Part shown: piece after piece, positions 34,471-44,924 of the stretch
How positions within the stretch are numbered: the first letter of the stretch is position 1
How the letters are laid out: each line of letters opens with the position of its first letter
NCBI GenBank assembly: GCA_030710605.1
Contig: CP092865.1
Location: 139,399,505-139,463,504, forward strand
Source: Cordylochernes scorpioides
Lineage: Eukaryota > Arthropoda > Arachnida > Pseudoscorpiones > Chernetidae
DNA: 64,000 nucleotides
Direction: 5' to 3'
Translations under genes and position numbers: made by a program
The notes under the pieces: model-generated
The model's input: the letters and a program-made list of their open reading frames with translations, nothing else
Database searches by the model: none
Told to the model about the DNA's origin: nothing

Positions 34471-35415
34471 TTAGTCTATGCGAGGGACGCAAAATTGACA
34501 TTTATCAAGATTTAGCACTAGGCCCGCAGTATTCAGGCGTTCAAGAATTCTATGCGTCCAAATGGAGCAATCCTCCTGAGTGTAGCCACCACAACAGATG
34601 TCATCGATATAAGCTACTACCTTATCACCCAGTAGGTCTCCTAGAATTGTAATCATTATTCTCTGGAACTTAGCTGGAAAATTCTTCCATCCAAACGGAA
34701 GCTTTAGAAACTCGTAATGACCAGATGGAGTTACGAAGGCAGTGTATTTTCGAGTATTTTCTGATATGCCAAGTTGCCAGAATCCATCCTTCAAGTCGAG
34801 CTTTGAGAAAAAACGACATCCTCCGAACACATTAATAATGTCGTCTATTCGAGGAAAGGGAAAAGGATCCAAAAGTGTTTCATCGTTAATCCTTCGATAG
34901 TCGACACATAATCGATAGTCTCCATTCTTTTTTGGAATTACTATGCATGGAGATGCAAATGCCGAATTTGATGGTCTAATTATTCCTTCGCTTAGCATCG
35001 ATCTAATTTTCACATTTAACCAGTTTCTTTTGGTATTCTCCAATTGATATGGCTTTGCACTGACAACTCGAAAATTTTCTTGCAGTCCAAAGTCAACTTC
35101 AAATTTTGAAATTATTGGCGAAGTCCTTTTGCAAAGGCTGGGGTATTTGGCCTCGACATCTCTCCTGGTGACGAGGTTCGGGCCAGTTTCAGAAAAGAAA
35201 CTGATCTGATCTGTAAAGAAGTCCCACTTCACTTTCAGGGATTTTAACGTAGGCTTACCAATTAACAGATCAAAGGGCATATCTGGGAGGACAATGGCCT
35301 GGATTTCGATTGACTGTTCCCCAGCCTCCAAAACCAGATCACTGGCCTCGGTAGCAGTGAATTTACTATGGTTGATTGTGTTTATATTAAAATCTTCGTA
35401 GGGTATGTTTTCCAC
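34471..35415 (-). pseudogene. Protease remainder and reverse transcriptase (5' part) of the LTR retrotransposon
   Basis: The frame begins inside the protease (LPDMPFDLLIGKPTLKSLKV is the protease C-terminal G-x-P/L region) and continues into RT with IPKKNGDYRLCVDYRRIND, SKLDLKDGFWQLG and YIDDICC, the polymerase aspartate motifs. It overlaps the gag frame by 34 bp in the -1 register, beside a run of five As in sense (35419-35423). This could be a slippage site or a one-base loss. The frame stops at TAA (34471-34473) within a motif that is usually uninterrupted, followed at once by Leu-Gly codons that continue the RT in the same frame. Confidence 0.88.
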
Positions 35416-36768
35416 CTGTTTTTCTGTACTAAATATCTATGTATCAGGTTGAGAGAAGAACCGCTGTCCAGATAGGCCTTTACCAAGTGAGAGTTTATAG
35501 TCACATCAATGAAGGAATGGGGAGAATCGCAGATTGAAAAAATGGTCGATTCTGACCATGGGACCGGCGAACCCATACTCGTCAGTTTTTTCGACAAGAA
35601 CGAAATATTTCTATCATTCGCCGCCTGGAGTAACCCCGTGTCACTAGACTCAGTAAAATGATCTGGTTTCCCGACTGTGCCAAGAGTTCTTGCAGATGGC
35701 CTGGAGTCAGAATAATTCTTTTCCGATATAGGCCTGATGTTCTTCAGGAGCTTGAGTAGATCCTGCTTGCATTCAACACCTGCCGTGGCCAGTTGCTCCT
35801 GCATATACTGGGGAAGTCCGTGGATTATCCCAATAATCAATAATTCCTCGCTAAGGCCCGGCATACCAAGTCGCATCTTTCCTTGCTTCTGGTAAAAATA
35901 TTCCACCAAGGATCCTCCTCGATATCTCCAATTAAAAGCACGGTCGTAACTCACAATGGGATTTTCGTTAAAAGAACAAATGAATTCCTGCTTCCAATCC
36001 TTCCAACAATATTCCTCTTCATCCTTAAATTTGTTGTCGAACCATAACAAAGCCGTTCCTGTCAGATAGGATCGCATCCCATTGATTCTAGCCTCGTCTC
36101 CAACCCATCCATTGTTCCCACAAATGTCTTCATATACTTTGATCCAAATCTTAGGATCAGCATTTCTTCCATCAAAGGTAGCCACATTCATTTTAACTGG
36201 CCTACCTACCCTGATTCCACTCTCATTTCTAAGAAGAAAGTCCATCATTAAGCGCTGCTGATTCGCCATCGCCCTTATGAGGCTCTCCATGGTCGAATCC
36301 TTCACTCCGTCGCCCTTAGGCTTTGCTTCAGAATCATTTACTCCGTCGCTCTTAGGCTTCGCTTCAGAATCCTTCATTTCTTCATCCTGCATGTCTTCAA
36401 TATCATCCATTTCGTTTTTTTAGGTTTTCATACTTAACAGCTTCCGAATCCTTCACTCCGTCGCCCTTAGGCTTTGCTTCAGAATCATTTACTCCGTCGC
36501 TCTTAGGCTTCGCTTCAGAATCCTTCATTTCTTCATCCTGCATGTCTTCAATATCATCCATTTCGTTTTTTAGGTTTTCATACTTAACAGCTTCCGAATC
36601 CTTCACTCCGTCGCCCTTAGGCTTTGCTTCAGAATCATTTACTCCGTCGCTCTTAGGCTTCGCTTCAGAATCCTTCATTTCTTCATCCTGCATGTCTTCA
36701 ATATCATCCATTTCGTTTTTTAGGTTTTCATACTTAACAGCTTCTTCCTTTATTTTTTCAATGTTCAT
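35382..36768 (-). pseudogene. gag and start of protease of the LTR retrotransposon, frameshifted
   Basis: The first frame (36403-36768) opens with ATG and contains about two and a half copies of an acidic 50-residue repeat encoded by a tandem 150-bp DNA repeat (units with SEAKPKSDGVN). It is cut where a T run has seven Ts (36415-36421); the two sister repeats have six, so a one-base insertion or sequencing error shifts the frame. The second frame (36410-35382) continues with a gag capsid-like segment (FDGRNADPKIWIKVYED, then YLTGTALLWF, then RAFNWRYRGGSLVEYFYQ) and reaches a protease active-site-like YLDSGSSLN. No CCHC zinc knuckle is visible. Gag packages the RNA; the protease processes the polyprotein. 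Confidence 0.8.
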
Positions 36769-36850
36769 TTCAATTTTCTTTTGACTGTTCCTTATTCATG
36801 CTCTGGTATATTTTCACTTAATAGATTATCCATAACCTTCCTTACTTAAG

Positions 36851-36926
36851 GAATCCTGTCGGCTGCGCCATGTTGAAATCCAATGGGGTTTCCCCGCGCA
36901 GGTTCGAATCCTGCCGGCTGCGCCAT
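36851..36926 (-). other. Primer-binding region with a captured tRNA-Ser(UGA) 3' half
   Basis: Read on the plus strand, 36873-36925 is the 3' half of a tRNA-Ser: anticodon loop from TTGAAA (anticodon UGA), stem TCCAA, variable arm GGGG-TTT-CCCC, T arm GCAGG-TTCGAAT-CCTGC, acceptor strand, discriminator G and CCA. A second, shorter primer-site copy (20 nt, 36851-36870) lies next to it, with one difference in the T stem. CCA is not encoded in eukaryotic tRNA genes, so this was copied from a mature tRNA. A normal primer site is only about 18 nt. Confidence 0.85.
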
Positions 36927-36928
36927 GT

Positions 36929-37148
36929 TGTAAGGTTCCAATTAAAAATAACGAGTAAGAATTAACACGAGGAGATCTATGACATTAGAAAACCCAACTT
37001 TATTACTCTCTTGACCTATATATACACATCGCGCTTCACGCGGACATGCAAATCAACCATCCTTTTAAAGAAACAAAAGGTAAATATGCAGAATATACAA
37101 ATATACAAAATAAAACAATACCATGCAAATATCCCAAGGTATGCGACA
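36929..37148 (-). repeat. 5' LTR of the retrotransposon
   Basis: 220 bp, almost identical to the other LTR. In sense orientation (minus strand) it would hold the element's promoter. It is followed by the primer-binding region at 36851-36926 and flanked outside by the target duplicate atatt at 37149-37153. Confidence 0.95.
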
Positions 37149-37621
37149 ATATTGTTCTATGGCCTCTTGCCTATGTTACCACTGCTGGTCAGGTTGTGTA
37201 TTCATTGATTTTTTAATTTGTTCAGTTTCTAAATTGTATTTGGTGTGGACTGAGACATTCCTTAAGATTGCATTTCAAAGCAATTTGTTGGCTTTCAATT
37301 GCAGGTCAGTTGTATTCTATTTTAAAACTAACCCGTTAATTTGGCTCTAACCTAAAGCACCCCAATACCTCATCATGACAGAACTACATTCCAGTGAGGT
37401 GGAGGACCAAATGGTAGAGTGTCTCATGAAAAAAGAAGAAGGTTTAAGACAATTCTATTCTCGGACATTTTTATGTTGAATTTTAGGATATTTTTCCAAT
37501 GTTTAGTATTTTTTACCTCGATTAAAACTAAGAAATTTATATTTTACTTGTTTATATACAAATGGTAGATTGTGATTACAAAAAATGTTCATATGGCATT
37601 TACACTCATTAGGTATCTTAT

Positions 37622-37885
37622 TATGAAAATTCCAAACTATTATAGACGCGTATGATTCTTTTAAAAATAAAACAATTTCTACTGCCCTTACAGGACAGGC
37701 TTACAGACTTCGGTCTAGGTAGCCTACTATCCAATGGTGCCCTTACTGTAATGGAAAAAATTAATGGGAGGACCTGACTCATCAGTGGTAAACCCTCCCA
37801 ATAATTTTTCTATTGCAGTAAGGGCAGTAGAAATTGTTTTATTTTTAAAAGAATCATGCGCGTCTATGATAGTTTGGAATTTTCA
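37622..37885. mobile_element. MITE family F, palindromic
   Basis: Long inverted repeats (ttatgaaaattccaaactat at the left, its complement at the right) with inner phrase gggaggacctgactcatcag. Other copies or fragments lie near 290, 11410, 14795, 15240, 39680, 44245, 46770, 49560, 53820 and 62370. Confidence 0.8.
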
Positions 37886-38103
37886 TAACACATGACGCAC
37901 TAATGCATCATAAGATATCTTATTGGATAAAATATTTGATTCTACTTTCCTTAAAATCTGAACCAACGATATCGTAACAGATTTTATCTGGCGAAAAAAC
38001 TCCGGGAGAGTTAATATTTTCTCAACATACCAAAAGGTATCGACTATATATAGCGCTTAAATCTTGAACAAATATCACAATTATTTAATAATAGCACTAG
38101 TCT

Positions 38104-39135
38104 CTACAGATGTTGTAGCTGCTGATTCGCCCTAATCAATTTCTTGAGAATCTTAGCATAAGATTTCCAAAAAAAAAAAAAAACACTTACCAGATCTTGA
38201 ACCATAGCGCCGTAATGATCCATTCCTTGAGCCTTTACTAACGTATGGCCTCTAAAACAAGAGGCCAGATCTTGCAGCCGTGATGTCGTCCTGATCAAAT
38301 TCTCGAGCCTCGCTATATTTGGTTTGGTTTGTAAAACTAGAGGTCATAGCTTGCAGCAATAGAGGGTCGAACTAATAAATTATTCGAGCCATCGCAACGT
38401 GCGAATTCTAAAACAAGAGTCAGGGATCTTGCATTCTTAGTGACACCCTGATCAATTCCATAGGTCTTCGCAATGTGCGGCCTCTAAAATCAGAAAAAAA
38501 TATCTTTCAGCCGTGGTGTCCCATTATCAATTCCTTGAACCTTCATAACAGGCGTCCTACAAAATTTTCGGTCCGATCTTGAAGCCTTGGTGAAGCCCTG
38601 ATCAATTCCTTGAGCACTTGCAACATGCACTTTCAAACCAGATACCATATCTTGTTGCTTTGGTGCAGGCTTGATCAATTCCTTGAGCCTTCGGAACATG
38701 CGGCCTTGAAAATTTTTGGTCCGATCTTGAAGCCTTGGTGATGCCCTGATCAATTCCTTGATCCTTTGTAACGTTCGGCTTCTAAACCAGAGTCAATATC
38801 TTACCGCCCGTGATGACATCCTGGATCATTTCTTTGAGTCTTCGACGCGTAAAGCCTTTAAAACCAACGATAAGATATTACAACCCTGATCAATTTATTT
38901 TGATTTCGATACGTATTGGACATAAACTACAGAAGCCAGATCTTAAAGCCGCAGTTTGACCATGATTACAAATCTTTGAGCTTCGCAACATGCGGATCTT
39001 AAAGCCATCGATTAGATCTTGAGCTGCAGTGTTATCAATTCCTTAAGCCTTGCGACGTCTAAAATCACGATCATATCTTGTAGACCTGTTTCTGCATTGA
39101 TCAATTCCTTGGGTCTTCTCCAAGTGTAATTTAAC
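38104..39135. repeat. Degenerate satellite, about 75-80-bp units
   Basis: The phrase gatcaattccttgagcctt and variants recur about 13 times (for example near 38527, 38600, 38673, 38748), with cagatcttgcagcc between. Units are diverged, so the array is old. Confidence 0.75.
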
Positions 39136-39816
39136 TCCAGTTCTAATTATTTTTTTGAGATAAATTTTGAAATCTTCATCCTGGCTTGAGATTAAATGTT
39201 TCATATATTTTATATACACTCCAATATTTTGGTTTCAAACCTATTGCCCGTTAATCATCTGAAAAATTATTAACATTCAATTATATATTAACCGAATTGT
39301 TGCTAAGTTTTCTCTAACAATATAAAATTAAAAATATATATATTTATTTCCTTCTCTATAGAGTAAAACTTCCAGCTAATTTTATCGTAAAAAATTCATA
39401 GTTGTAAAAAGGGTGTTTAAACATTTGATTATAACTTAAACTATGACTCATATTGAAAAATTAAGACTTAATATAAGGTTAGATTAGAAGTCATTTTATC
39501 ATGACAAGAAGATCTTTGACGATATTTGATATCGCCGTCGTCTGTTATTTGAAGGAGACAAGGACAATTTTAACACAAAGCAATAACGCGCCATCTATAT
39601 ATAACGAATGAAAACATTAAGACGCGAATGTTTCTTTTCACAAATAAATAAAACTTCTACTGTCCTTACTGCGATGAAAAAATATTGGGAGGGCTTGGCT
39701 CATCAGTGGTGAACTCTCAAAGCAGTTTCGCCAATTTATTCTACTATAGACCTCTTTCTTTAGAGAAATTTTGTTCACACTTGGTTATCTTGTGTGTCTT
39801 CAATAAAGTTCACTGT

Positions 39817-40592
39817 AATGAACGGATTCGTGACAAGCTTTCGGGCTGTCAAGCCCTTCAACAGGTACAATGAAATGTGAGTAGACAGAACTATATAAAA
39901 GAATCGATCTATGAGATAATTAGCATATATGATATAGATGGCGTAATGATAAAATGAATCAAAATTAATATTGCTGCTTTGTATAACTAATTTTGTAAAA
40001 ATATAAAATTATGGTAATAATAAAATTTAAAACATAAATAAAGCTAAAACGGACGGAGATATTAACACAATTTTAGGAGGAATAAAGTGAAATCTAAAAT
40101 AAAGTATGACCATATGGGTAAAACCAAACAATGGAAAAAAGAGGAATATACAGAAATAACGATAAAAGCGTCATACCAGAGGGAAATAATGATTAAACCC
40201 GCCATCAGCGGAATCTTAGGACTATAGAAAAGGAAGAACCGGTGGGGGGGGGGGGCTCATGGAAAAATCAGGTTATTTTAGTAGCCGGCCTATAGATTCA
40301 TACATATGTCATGATACTGCTTTGGTAAATCAATATGTCTATTAATACTATTATTGTTAATGGATAAAATTGCTTCTAAAATTAATCTTTGGTATTTGTT
40401 ATTGATATTGGAATACAGGGTGGTAGGGGAGGATAAATTGAAGGAGTGGCCAGTGATGTTGATGTGGTTAAATATGAGAGATCTATTGTCTTTATTGGAG
40501 ATGCATCTACCGTGTTCAGTCATCCTGGTGGCCACGGATCTACCGGTCTCGCCTATGTAGGAAGCGTTGAAATCGTTGCACGTGACCGAGTA
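39817..40592 (-). repeat. Left inverted arm of the Penelope-like element
   Basis: Reverse complement of 41656-42431. It includes the C-terminal part of the GIY-YIG domain in antisense (40290-40560), a G/C homopolymer block near 40245 matched by a C run at 41992, and a hammerhead-like motif near 39830-39862. Similarity ends abruptly at 40592. Confidence 0.92.
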
Positions 40593-40675
40593 ACATCCCC
40601 CTACGCCCTATCATAGCTTATCACCTCTCCCCTGCATACAAACTCTCGAAATAACTGGCGGGCTACCTCACACCT

Positions 40676-41476
40676 TTGGTGAAAACCCGCCCACAATCCT
40701 TTGCCATAACAGATATTCCGTTCTTCATACAATCTATTCAATCTCTCAGCCCTGCCCTTAACTCCTCCATGGTATCATTCGATGTAAATTCCATGTATCT
40801 CTCCCTCCCCCACCAGCTCATTATTAATCAGTTAACAAAATTTCTACAGGACACTCATACAGATTCTCAAACCATTGATTCCATAGTAGCACTATCCTCC
40901 TTATGCTTAGATTTCACCACGTTCACCTTCAATAACCTTTTTTACAAACAAATTAGGGGCTCTCCCATGGGCAGCCCTCTATCCTCACCCCTCGCTGAAA
41001 TAGTTATGTCCCCCATTGACCACTGGATCCAACAACAATTCATCCCGGGCATTCACATGTGGCGGAGATACATTGATGACATCTTCTGCATATGTGACAC
41101 CGGACAGGAAATAAATATTTTATCTGCTCTTAACTCTTTTCACCCGGAAATTACATTTAGTTTAGAATCTGAAGTTAATTCTGTATTGCCGTTCCTTGAC
41201 ATGCTCATTATACGCACCCCCTCCCATTATCACACCACTGTCTACCACAAAATCAATAATCCTACTTTTTACACAAATTTCAATTCCTCATGCCCTCTAG
41301 CACATAAAATTAACACAGTTAGAACTCTCACCAAGAGATTGGTTACCCATTGCTCCCTTCCTATATTCAGATCAATAGAATTTTCTAAAATCATAAAACA
41401 ACTAGCCCTCTCCCAATACCCTCCCCATTTTATACATAAATACCGATATAACCCATTTTTGTCAAACCCCCTATAG
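40676..41476 (+). pseudogene. Penelope-like reverse transcriptase, N-terminally truncated
   Basis: The 266-residue open frame has no ATG at its start. It contains VSFDVNSMYLSLP (motif A with its Asp), GSPMGSPLSSPLAEI (motif B) and MWRRYIDDIFCI (motif C, catalytic DD), then the thumb region (VLPFLDMLIIR). These are the RT motifs of Penelope-like elements, which resemble telomerase RT. The fingers and the PLE N-terminus are missing because the inverted left arm takes their place, so this copy cannot encode a full RT. Confidence 0.9.
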
Positions 41477-41496
41477 TCAGTAGAAACATCTGTGTA

Positions 41497-41958
41497 TTGC
41501 CCTTCTCCCCCCAATCGGTCTCCACCTCCCGCATCCTCAGATCCCATGGAATCAATACATATTTCTCTAATAACAAAATTATAGGTACCATTCTTAGACA
41601 CCCTATCACCCGCCTACACAGATCTGCCGTTGTTCGGTCTTCTGGTGGCTCGGTCTACTCGGTCACGTGTAACGATTGCAACGCTTCCTACATAGGCGAG
41701 ACCGGTAGATCCGTGGCCACCAGGATGACTGAACACGGTAGATGCATCTCCAATAAAGACAATAGATCTCTCATATTTAACCACATCAACATCACTGGCC
41801 ACTCCTTCAATTTATCCTCCCCTACCACCCTGTATTCCAATATCAATAACAAATACCAAAGATTAATTTTAGAAGCAATTTTATCCATTAACAATAATAG
41901 TATTAATAGACATATTGATTTACCAAAGCAGTATCATGACATATGTATGAATCTATAG
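41497..41958 (+). CDS. GIY-YIG endonuclease domain of the Penelope-like element
   Basis: The frame carries VYSVTCNDCNASYIGETGRS followed by VATRMTEH: the GIY-YIG core in its Penelope form (VYS...YIG), a Cys pair, and the conserved Arg and His. The enzyme nicks target DNA for target-primed reverse transcription. It lies one frame step after the RT frame, with about 20 bp between, so a stop and frame change separate two parts that form one protein in intact PLEs. A reverse-complement copy of its 3' half lies in the left arm at 40290-40590. Confidence 0.88.
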   Translation: MPFSPQSVSTSRILRSHGINTYFSNNKIIGTILRHPITRLHRSAVVRSSGGSVYSVTCNDCNASYIGETGRSVATRMTEHGRCISNKDNRSLIFNHINITGHSFNLSSPTTLYSNINNKYQRLILEAILSINNNSINRHIDLPKQYHDICMNL

Positions 41959-42431
41959 GCCGGCTACTAAAATAACCTGATTTTTCCATGAGCCCCCCCC
42001 CCCCACCGGTTCTTCCTTTTCTATAGTCCTAAGATTCCGCTGATGGCGGGTTTAATCATTATTTCCCTCTGGTATGACGCTTTTATCGTTATTTCTGTAT
42101 ATTCCTCTTTTTTCCATTGTTTGGTTTTACCCATATGGTCATACTTTATTTTAGATTTCACTTTATTCCTCCTAAAATTGTGTTAATATCTCCGTCCGTT
42201 TTAGCTTTATTTATGTTTTAAATTTTATTATTACCATAATTTTATATTTTTACAAAATTAGTTATACAAAGCAGCAATATTAATTTTGATTCATTTTATC
42301 ATTACGCCATCTATATCATATATGCTAATTATCTCATAGATCGATTCTTTTATATAGTTCTGTCTACTCACATTTCATTGTACCTGTTGAAGGGCTTGAC
42401 AGCCCGAAAGCTTGTCACGAATCCGTTCATT
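41656..42431 (+). repeat. Right inverted arm of the Penelope-like element, with hammerhead-like motif
   Basis: It spans the end of the GIY-YIG frame and the 3' untranslated part. Near its outer end, 42384-42416 reads CTGTTGA, a GGGCT-TGAC-AGCCC hairpin and GAAAGCTT. This has the layout of a hammerhead core, but core position 6 (A in active ribozymes) is T. The same motif recurs in several palindromes of the window. Confidence 0.85.
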
Positions 42432-42807
42432 AAATAAACGTTTTTCTCCTTATTTTTCATCTTTTATAACCAATTCAGGAGAAATTTCTTATAAGTCTTT
42501 TCAAAGTTCACTGTGTATCAAATATATTTCAGAATTATTATCTGAATAACGATATACATGCTAAAAGGTACAGCTTCCTTAAGTTTTGTCCATGAGTGTA
42601 TAATTAAGTTGTGTCATCTGTTTTTTGATATTAAAGAAATAATCGTCACAATGTATTATCTTCTCTGGCCTCTCTACATTGTATCTAGATTTTCCAGTAT
42701 ATTTGAGAGACAACAACGAACTATTTTCTCCACAGGATATTGTGCTACAATGAAGATTAAGAAATTTTGGAGTTGATCTGTTCTTGAGATGGTGTGTATT
42801 GCTGGGC

Positions 42808-42821
42808 GTTGCCATGGTGAC
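42808..42821 (+). promoter_or_regulatory. RFX X-box candidate upstream of DRC10
   Basis: GTTGCCATGGTGAC fits the X-box bound by RFX factors (two half sites, GTTGCC and GGTGAC, with a 2-bp spacer). RFX proteins drive ciliary and axonemal genes in animals. The next clear gene downstream on this strand is the axonemal gene DRC10, and a splice donor lies about 80 bp downstream. The role is inferred. Confidence 0.5.
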
Positions 42822-42834
42822 GTTATGCTTATCG

Positions 42835-42898
42835 ATTCGGGTAAATGCACCCAGTCCGCGAGGCTACCACGTGGGATTGGAATCTACGAATCCTGTCG
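42835..42898 (+). other. Possible non-coding first exon of DRC10
   Basis: The sequence is less AT-rich than its surroundings and ends in a strong donor, CCTGTCG|gtaagt, with GT at 42899-42900. It follows an RFX X-box. The first DRC10 coding exon has a good acceptor just before its ATG (tgtcgcag, ending at 49650), so a spliced 5' UTR is plausible. The transcription start is a guess; only the donor is seen. Confidence 0.35.
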
Positions 42899-43763
42899 GT
42901 AAGTCATCTCAGCTACATACCGAACTGTAGCACAGGGACGTTCTGTAGACGTCGCACTAGATCAGAGTGGGACGACACAAGAACTTGGCAGATAAACACA
43001 ATGATACCAAAATAACGATAAAAAGTTCCCTATTATAGTATTTTCAATGTTGAGTCATTAATATCGAAAGATTAGTTGAAAGATCTGGGTGCTAATTAAT
43101 GATGATATTTTACATTTTTTTATTTTTTTTTTCAGAACGATATCACAGTTCATAACCCCAGTAAAAAACTTCACTAATGAAGATTAAGTAAAGATGAATG
43201 CCAGTTTTGGCAATTGGCTTTACTTGAAAATTGGCCCTTGCCATTTTACCAGATTAAACACCTGTTTGGTAAATTCGACCGATTTCATAATTTATCTCGT
43301 AGGATGTTATGGAATCAAAGCCGCCCCTGTACTGATGAGGGCCAAAACCCAAGGTTGTCCTAAAAGTTGGTAAACACTTGCAAACAAATTGAAATACCAA
43401 TATTATTCGCCGTCATGTAAAATATCGTTGTATTATGTCTAAAGTAATTGCATTATGTATTATTATGTATTCGTCGTAATAAGTATTATTAGCCAATTAA
43501 TAAGAAAAACCCAAACTTTTGGGACAACCTTATAAAAGGCTTTTGTTGTTTGATTATTTATGTGTGTGTTCCACACAATATTGAACTTACATAAATGACA
43601 CTTGATGTAGAGTCCGGTCTGGACGAAGTCGTTGTCAGAGTTTTGACTTTGGAATATGCAAATTAGTTTGTGCGAAACAGGTTAGGTCCAATTTCACCGC
43701 ATACGTTTTCTACAATATTCAATCTCTTCGCGGGCGAAACTTTAAACCGATAAATACCTAGTA

Positions 43764-43970
43764 CACTCATGGACAAAACTTAAGGAAGTTTCATATTTTG
43801 ATATCACTAGTCGTCTGTCTTGAAGAAGACAGAAGCAATTTTGTTCATACTTGGTTATCTCGTGTATCTTCAATAAATGTCACTGTGTATCAAATATCTT
43901 TCAGAGTTATTGTCTGAATCCCGATATACATGGTGAATGGTACAACTTCCTTAAGTTTTGTCTATGAGTG
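43764..43970 (+). mobile_element. MITE family E, intact
   Basis: 207 bp; ends CACTCATGGACAAAACTTAA and the complementary sequence, flanked by TA. It serves as the undisturbed reference for the interrupted copies. Confidence 0.85.
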
Positions 43971-44199
43971 TAGATAATCTTTTAATGAAACCATAGAAGG
44001 TTTGTGTTAAAGGAGTTACTCTCTTCGTTTCAACCACAGAATATGCAAATTAGTTGGTTTAATTTACATATACTAAGTCGTAAAAATAATTAAGATATAA
44101 TATTAGATTAATAAATTATCTCTCTCTCTTAGCTTTAATATTGTTACTACTACAAATATGATAATAATCAACATTTGATAAAAACAATGAAAATATTAA

Positions 44200-44561
44200 G
44201 GCACGAATGTTTGTTTTACACATAAAACAAATTTCTACTGTCCTTACTTCGATGAAAAACATTGGGAGGGCATGGCTCATCAGTGGTAAACTCCCAGCGG
44301 TTTCGCCAATTTAATCTACCAGACCGCTTCTTAGAGCTCTAATACTGTATTGGACGATTCTGCACGATGCTATACTGAAGGGTGGAATATCAGAAATGAT
44401 ATTCAAGAAAACTATGAACATAAGCTTTTAGGGCAGTAGAATTACATATAAATATTTGCATCGAGCAATGCTCTTCCGCAAACAATAAGGACAAGGCCAG
44501 TTAGGCATAAATTAATATAAAGCAAAGGAAATTTCATCGCAGTAAGAACAATATAAGTTTG
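44200..44561 (+). mobile_element. MITE family F copy with later LTR insertion
   Basis: Contains gggagggcatggctcatcag and further family-F sequence to about 44561. Family-F terminal sequence resumes after 44811, so the solo LTR at 44562-44806 landed in it. Confidence 0.6.
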
Positions 44562-44806
44562 TGTTGGAGAGTAACTACGCACATCAGCCGTTGCCTAGCA
44601 ACGCCACCTTCCTACCAGACATCACCTGACAGACATCACGTGACCTGGCGCCACCCCCGCCGGCTGTACCTGTAATGTTTAGTTTAACTTTGGTTGTCTG
44701 CCCCTACACTTGCTTTTGTTTTGCCTCTTTTGTTTTCTGTCATCTTAATTTAATGTTTTGTTAATTAAACAATAATCTCTGAGATCCAGCCTCTGATTCT
44801 CTTACA
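44562..44806 (+). mobile_element. Solo LTR with an X-box
   Basis: 245 bp starting TGTTGG and ending TTACA, flanked by perfect 5-bp duplicates gtttg (44557-44561 and 44807-44811). No internal coding region. Position 44590-44602 is GTTGCCTAGCAAC, a near-perfect RFX X-box palindrome, 5 kb upstream of the DRC10 coding start. Confidence 0.8.
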
Positions 44807-44924
44807 GTTTGTTTTATGTATAAAAGAAACATTCATGCTTTACTGTTTTCATTTCCTATATATAGATAACGAGTTATTGCTTTATATTAATTTGATAACA
44901 CAATATTGGTTAGGCAAGCATTCA

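Larger units (their letters stand above)
32428..37148 (-). mobile_element. LTR retrotransposon (Ty3/gypsy order), whole but with broken frames
   Basis: Two 220-bp LTRs (32428-32647 and 36929-37148) begin TGT, end ACA and differ at only three sites that I can see, so the insertion is young. The 5-bp target duplication atatt flanks it exactly (32423-32427 and 37149-37153). Sense is the minus strand: 5' LTR, primer site, gag, protease, RT, RNase H, integrase, polypurine tract, 3' LTR. This order, with integrase after RNase H, is that of Ty3/gypsy elements; no envelope frame is present. At least three breaks interrupt the coding sequence, so this copy should not be autonomous. Confidence 0.95.
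39817..42502 (+). mobile_element. Penelope-like element with 776-bp inverted arms
   Basis: The element is bounded by a perfect 12-bp target duplication, aaagttcactgt, at 39805-39816 and 42503-42514. The left arm (39817-40592) is the reverse complement of the right arm (41656-42431), with very few differences. Between and within them lie a 5'-truncated RT and a GIY-YIG endonuclease, the diagnostic Penelope-like pair. The right end adds about 71 bp beyond the arm. Inverted terminal arrangements are typical of Penelope-like elements. The host sequence is a MITE of the 'E' family, which is split by the insertion. Confidence 0.93.
39758..42598 (+). mobile_element. MITE family E, split by the Penelope-like element
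   Basis: The left remnant (39758-39816) and right remnant (42503-42598, ending gtccatgagtg then TA) together form a MITE E lacking its left end. Confidence 0.75.

Noticed and set aside
36873-36925. A tRNA-Ser gene fragment of genomic origin
   Set aside because: It ends with CCA exactly at the primer-site position, so a reverse-transcribed tRNA primer explains it better.
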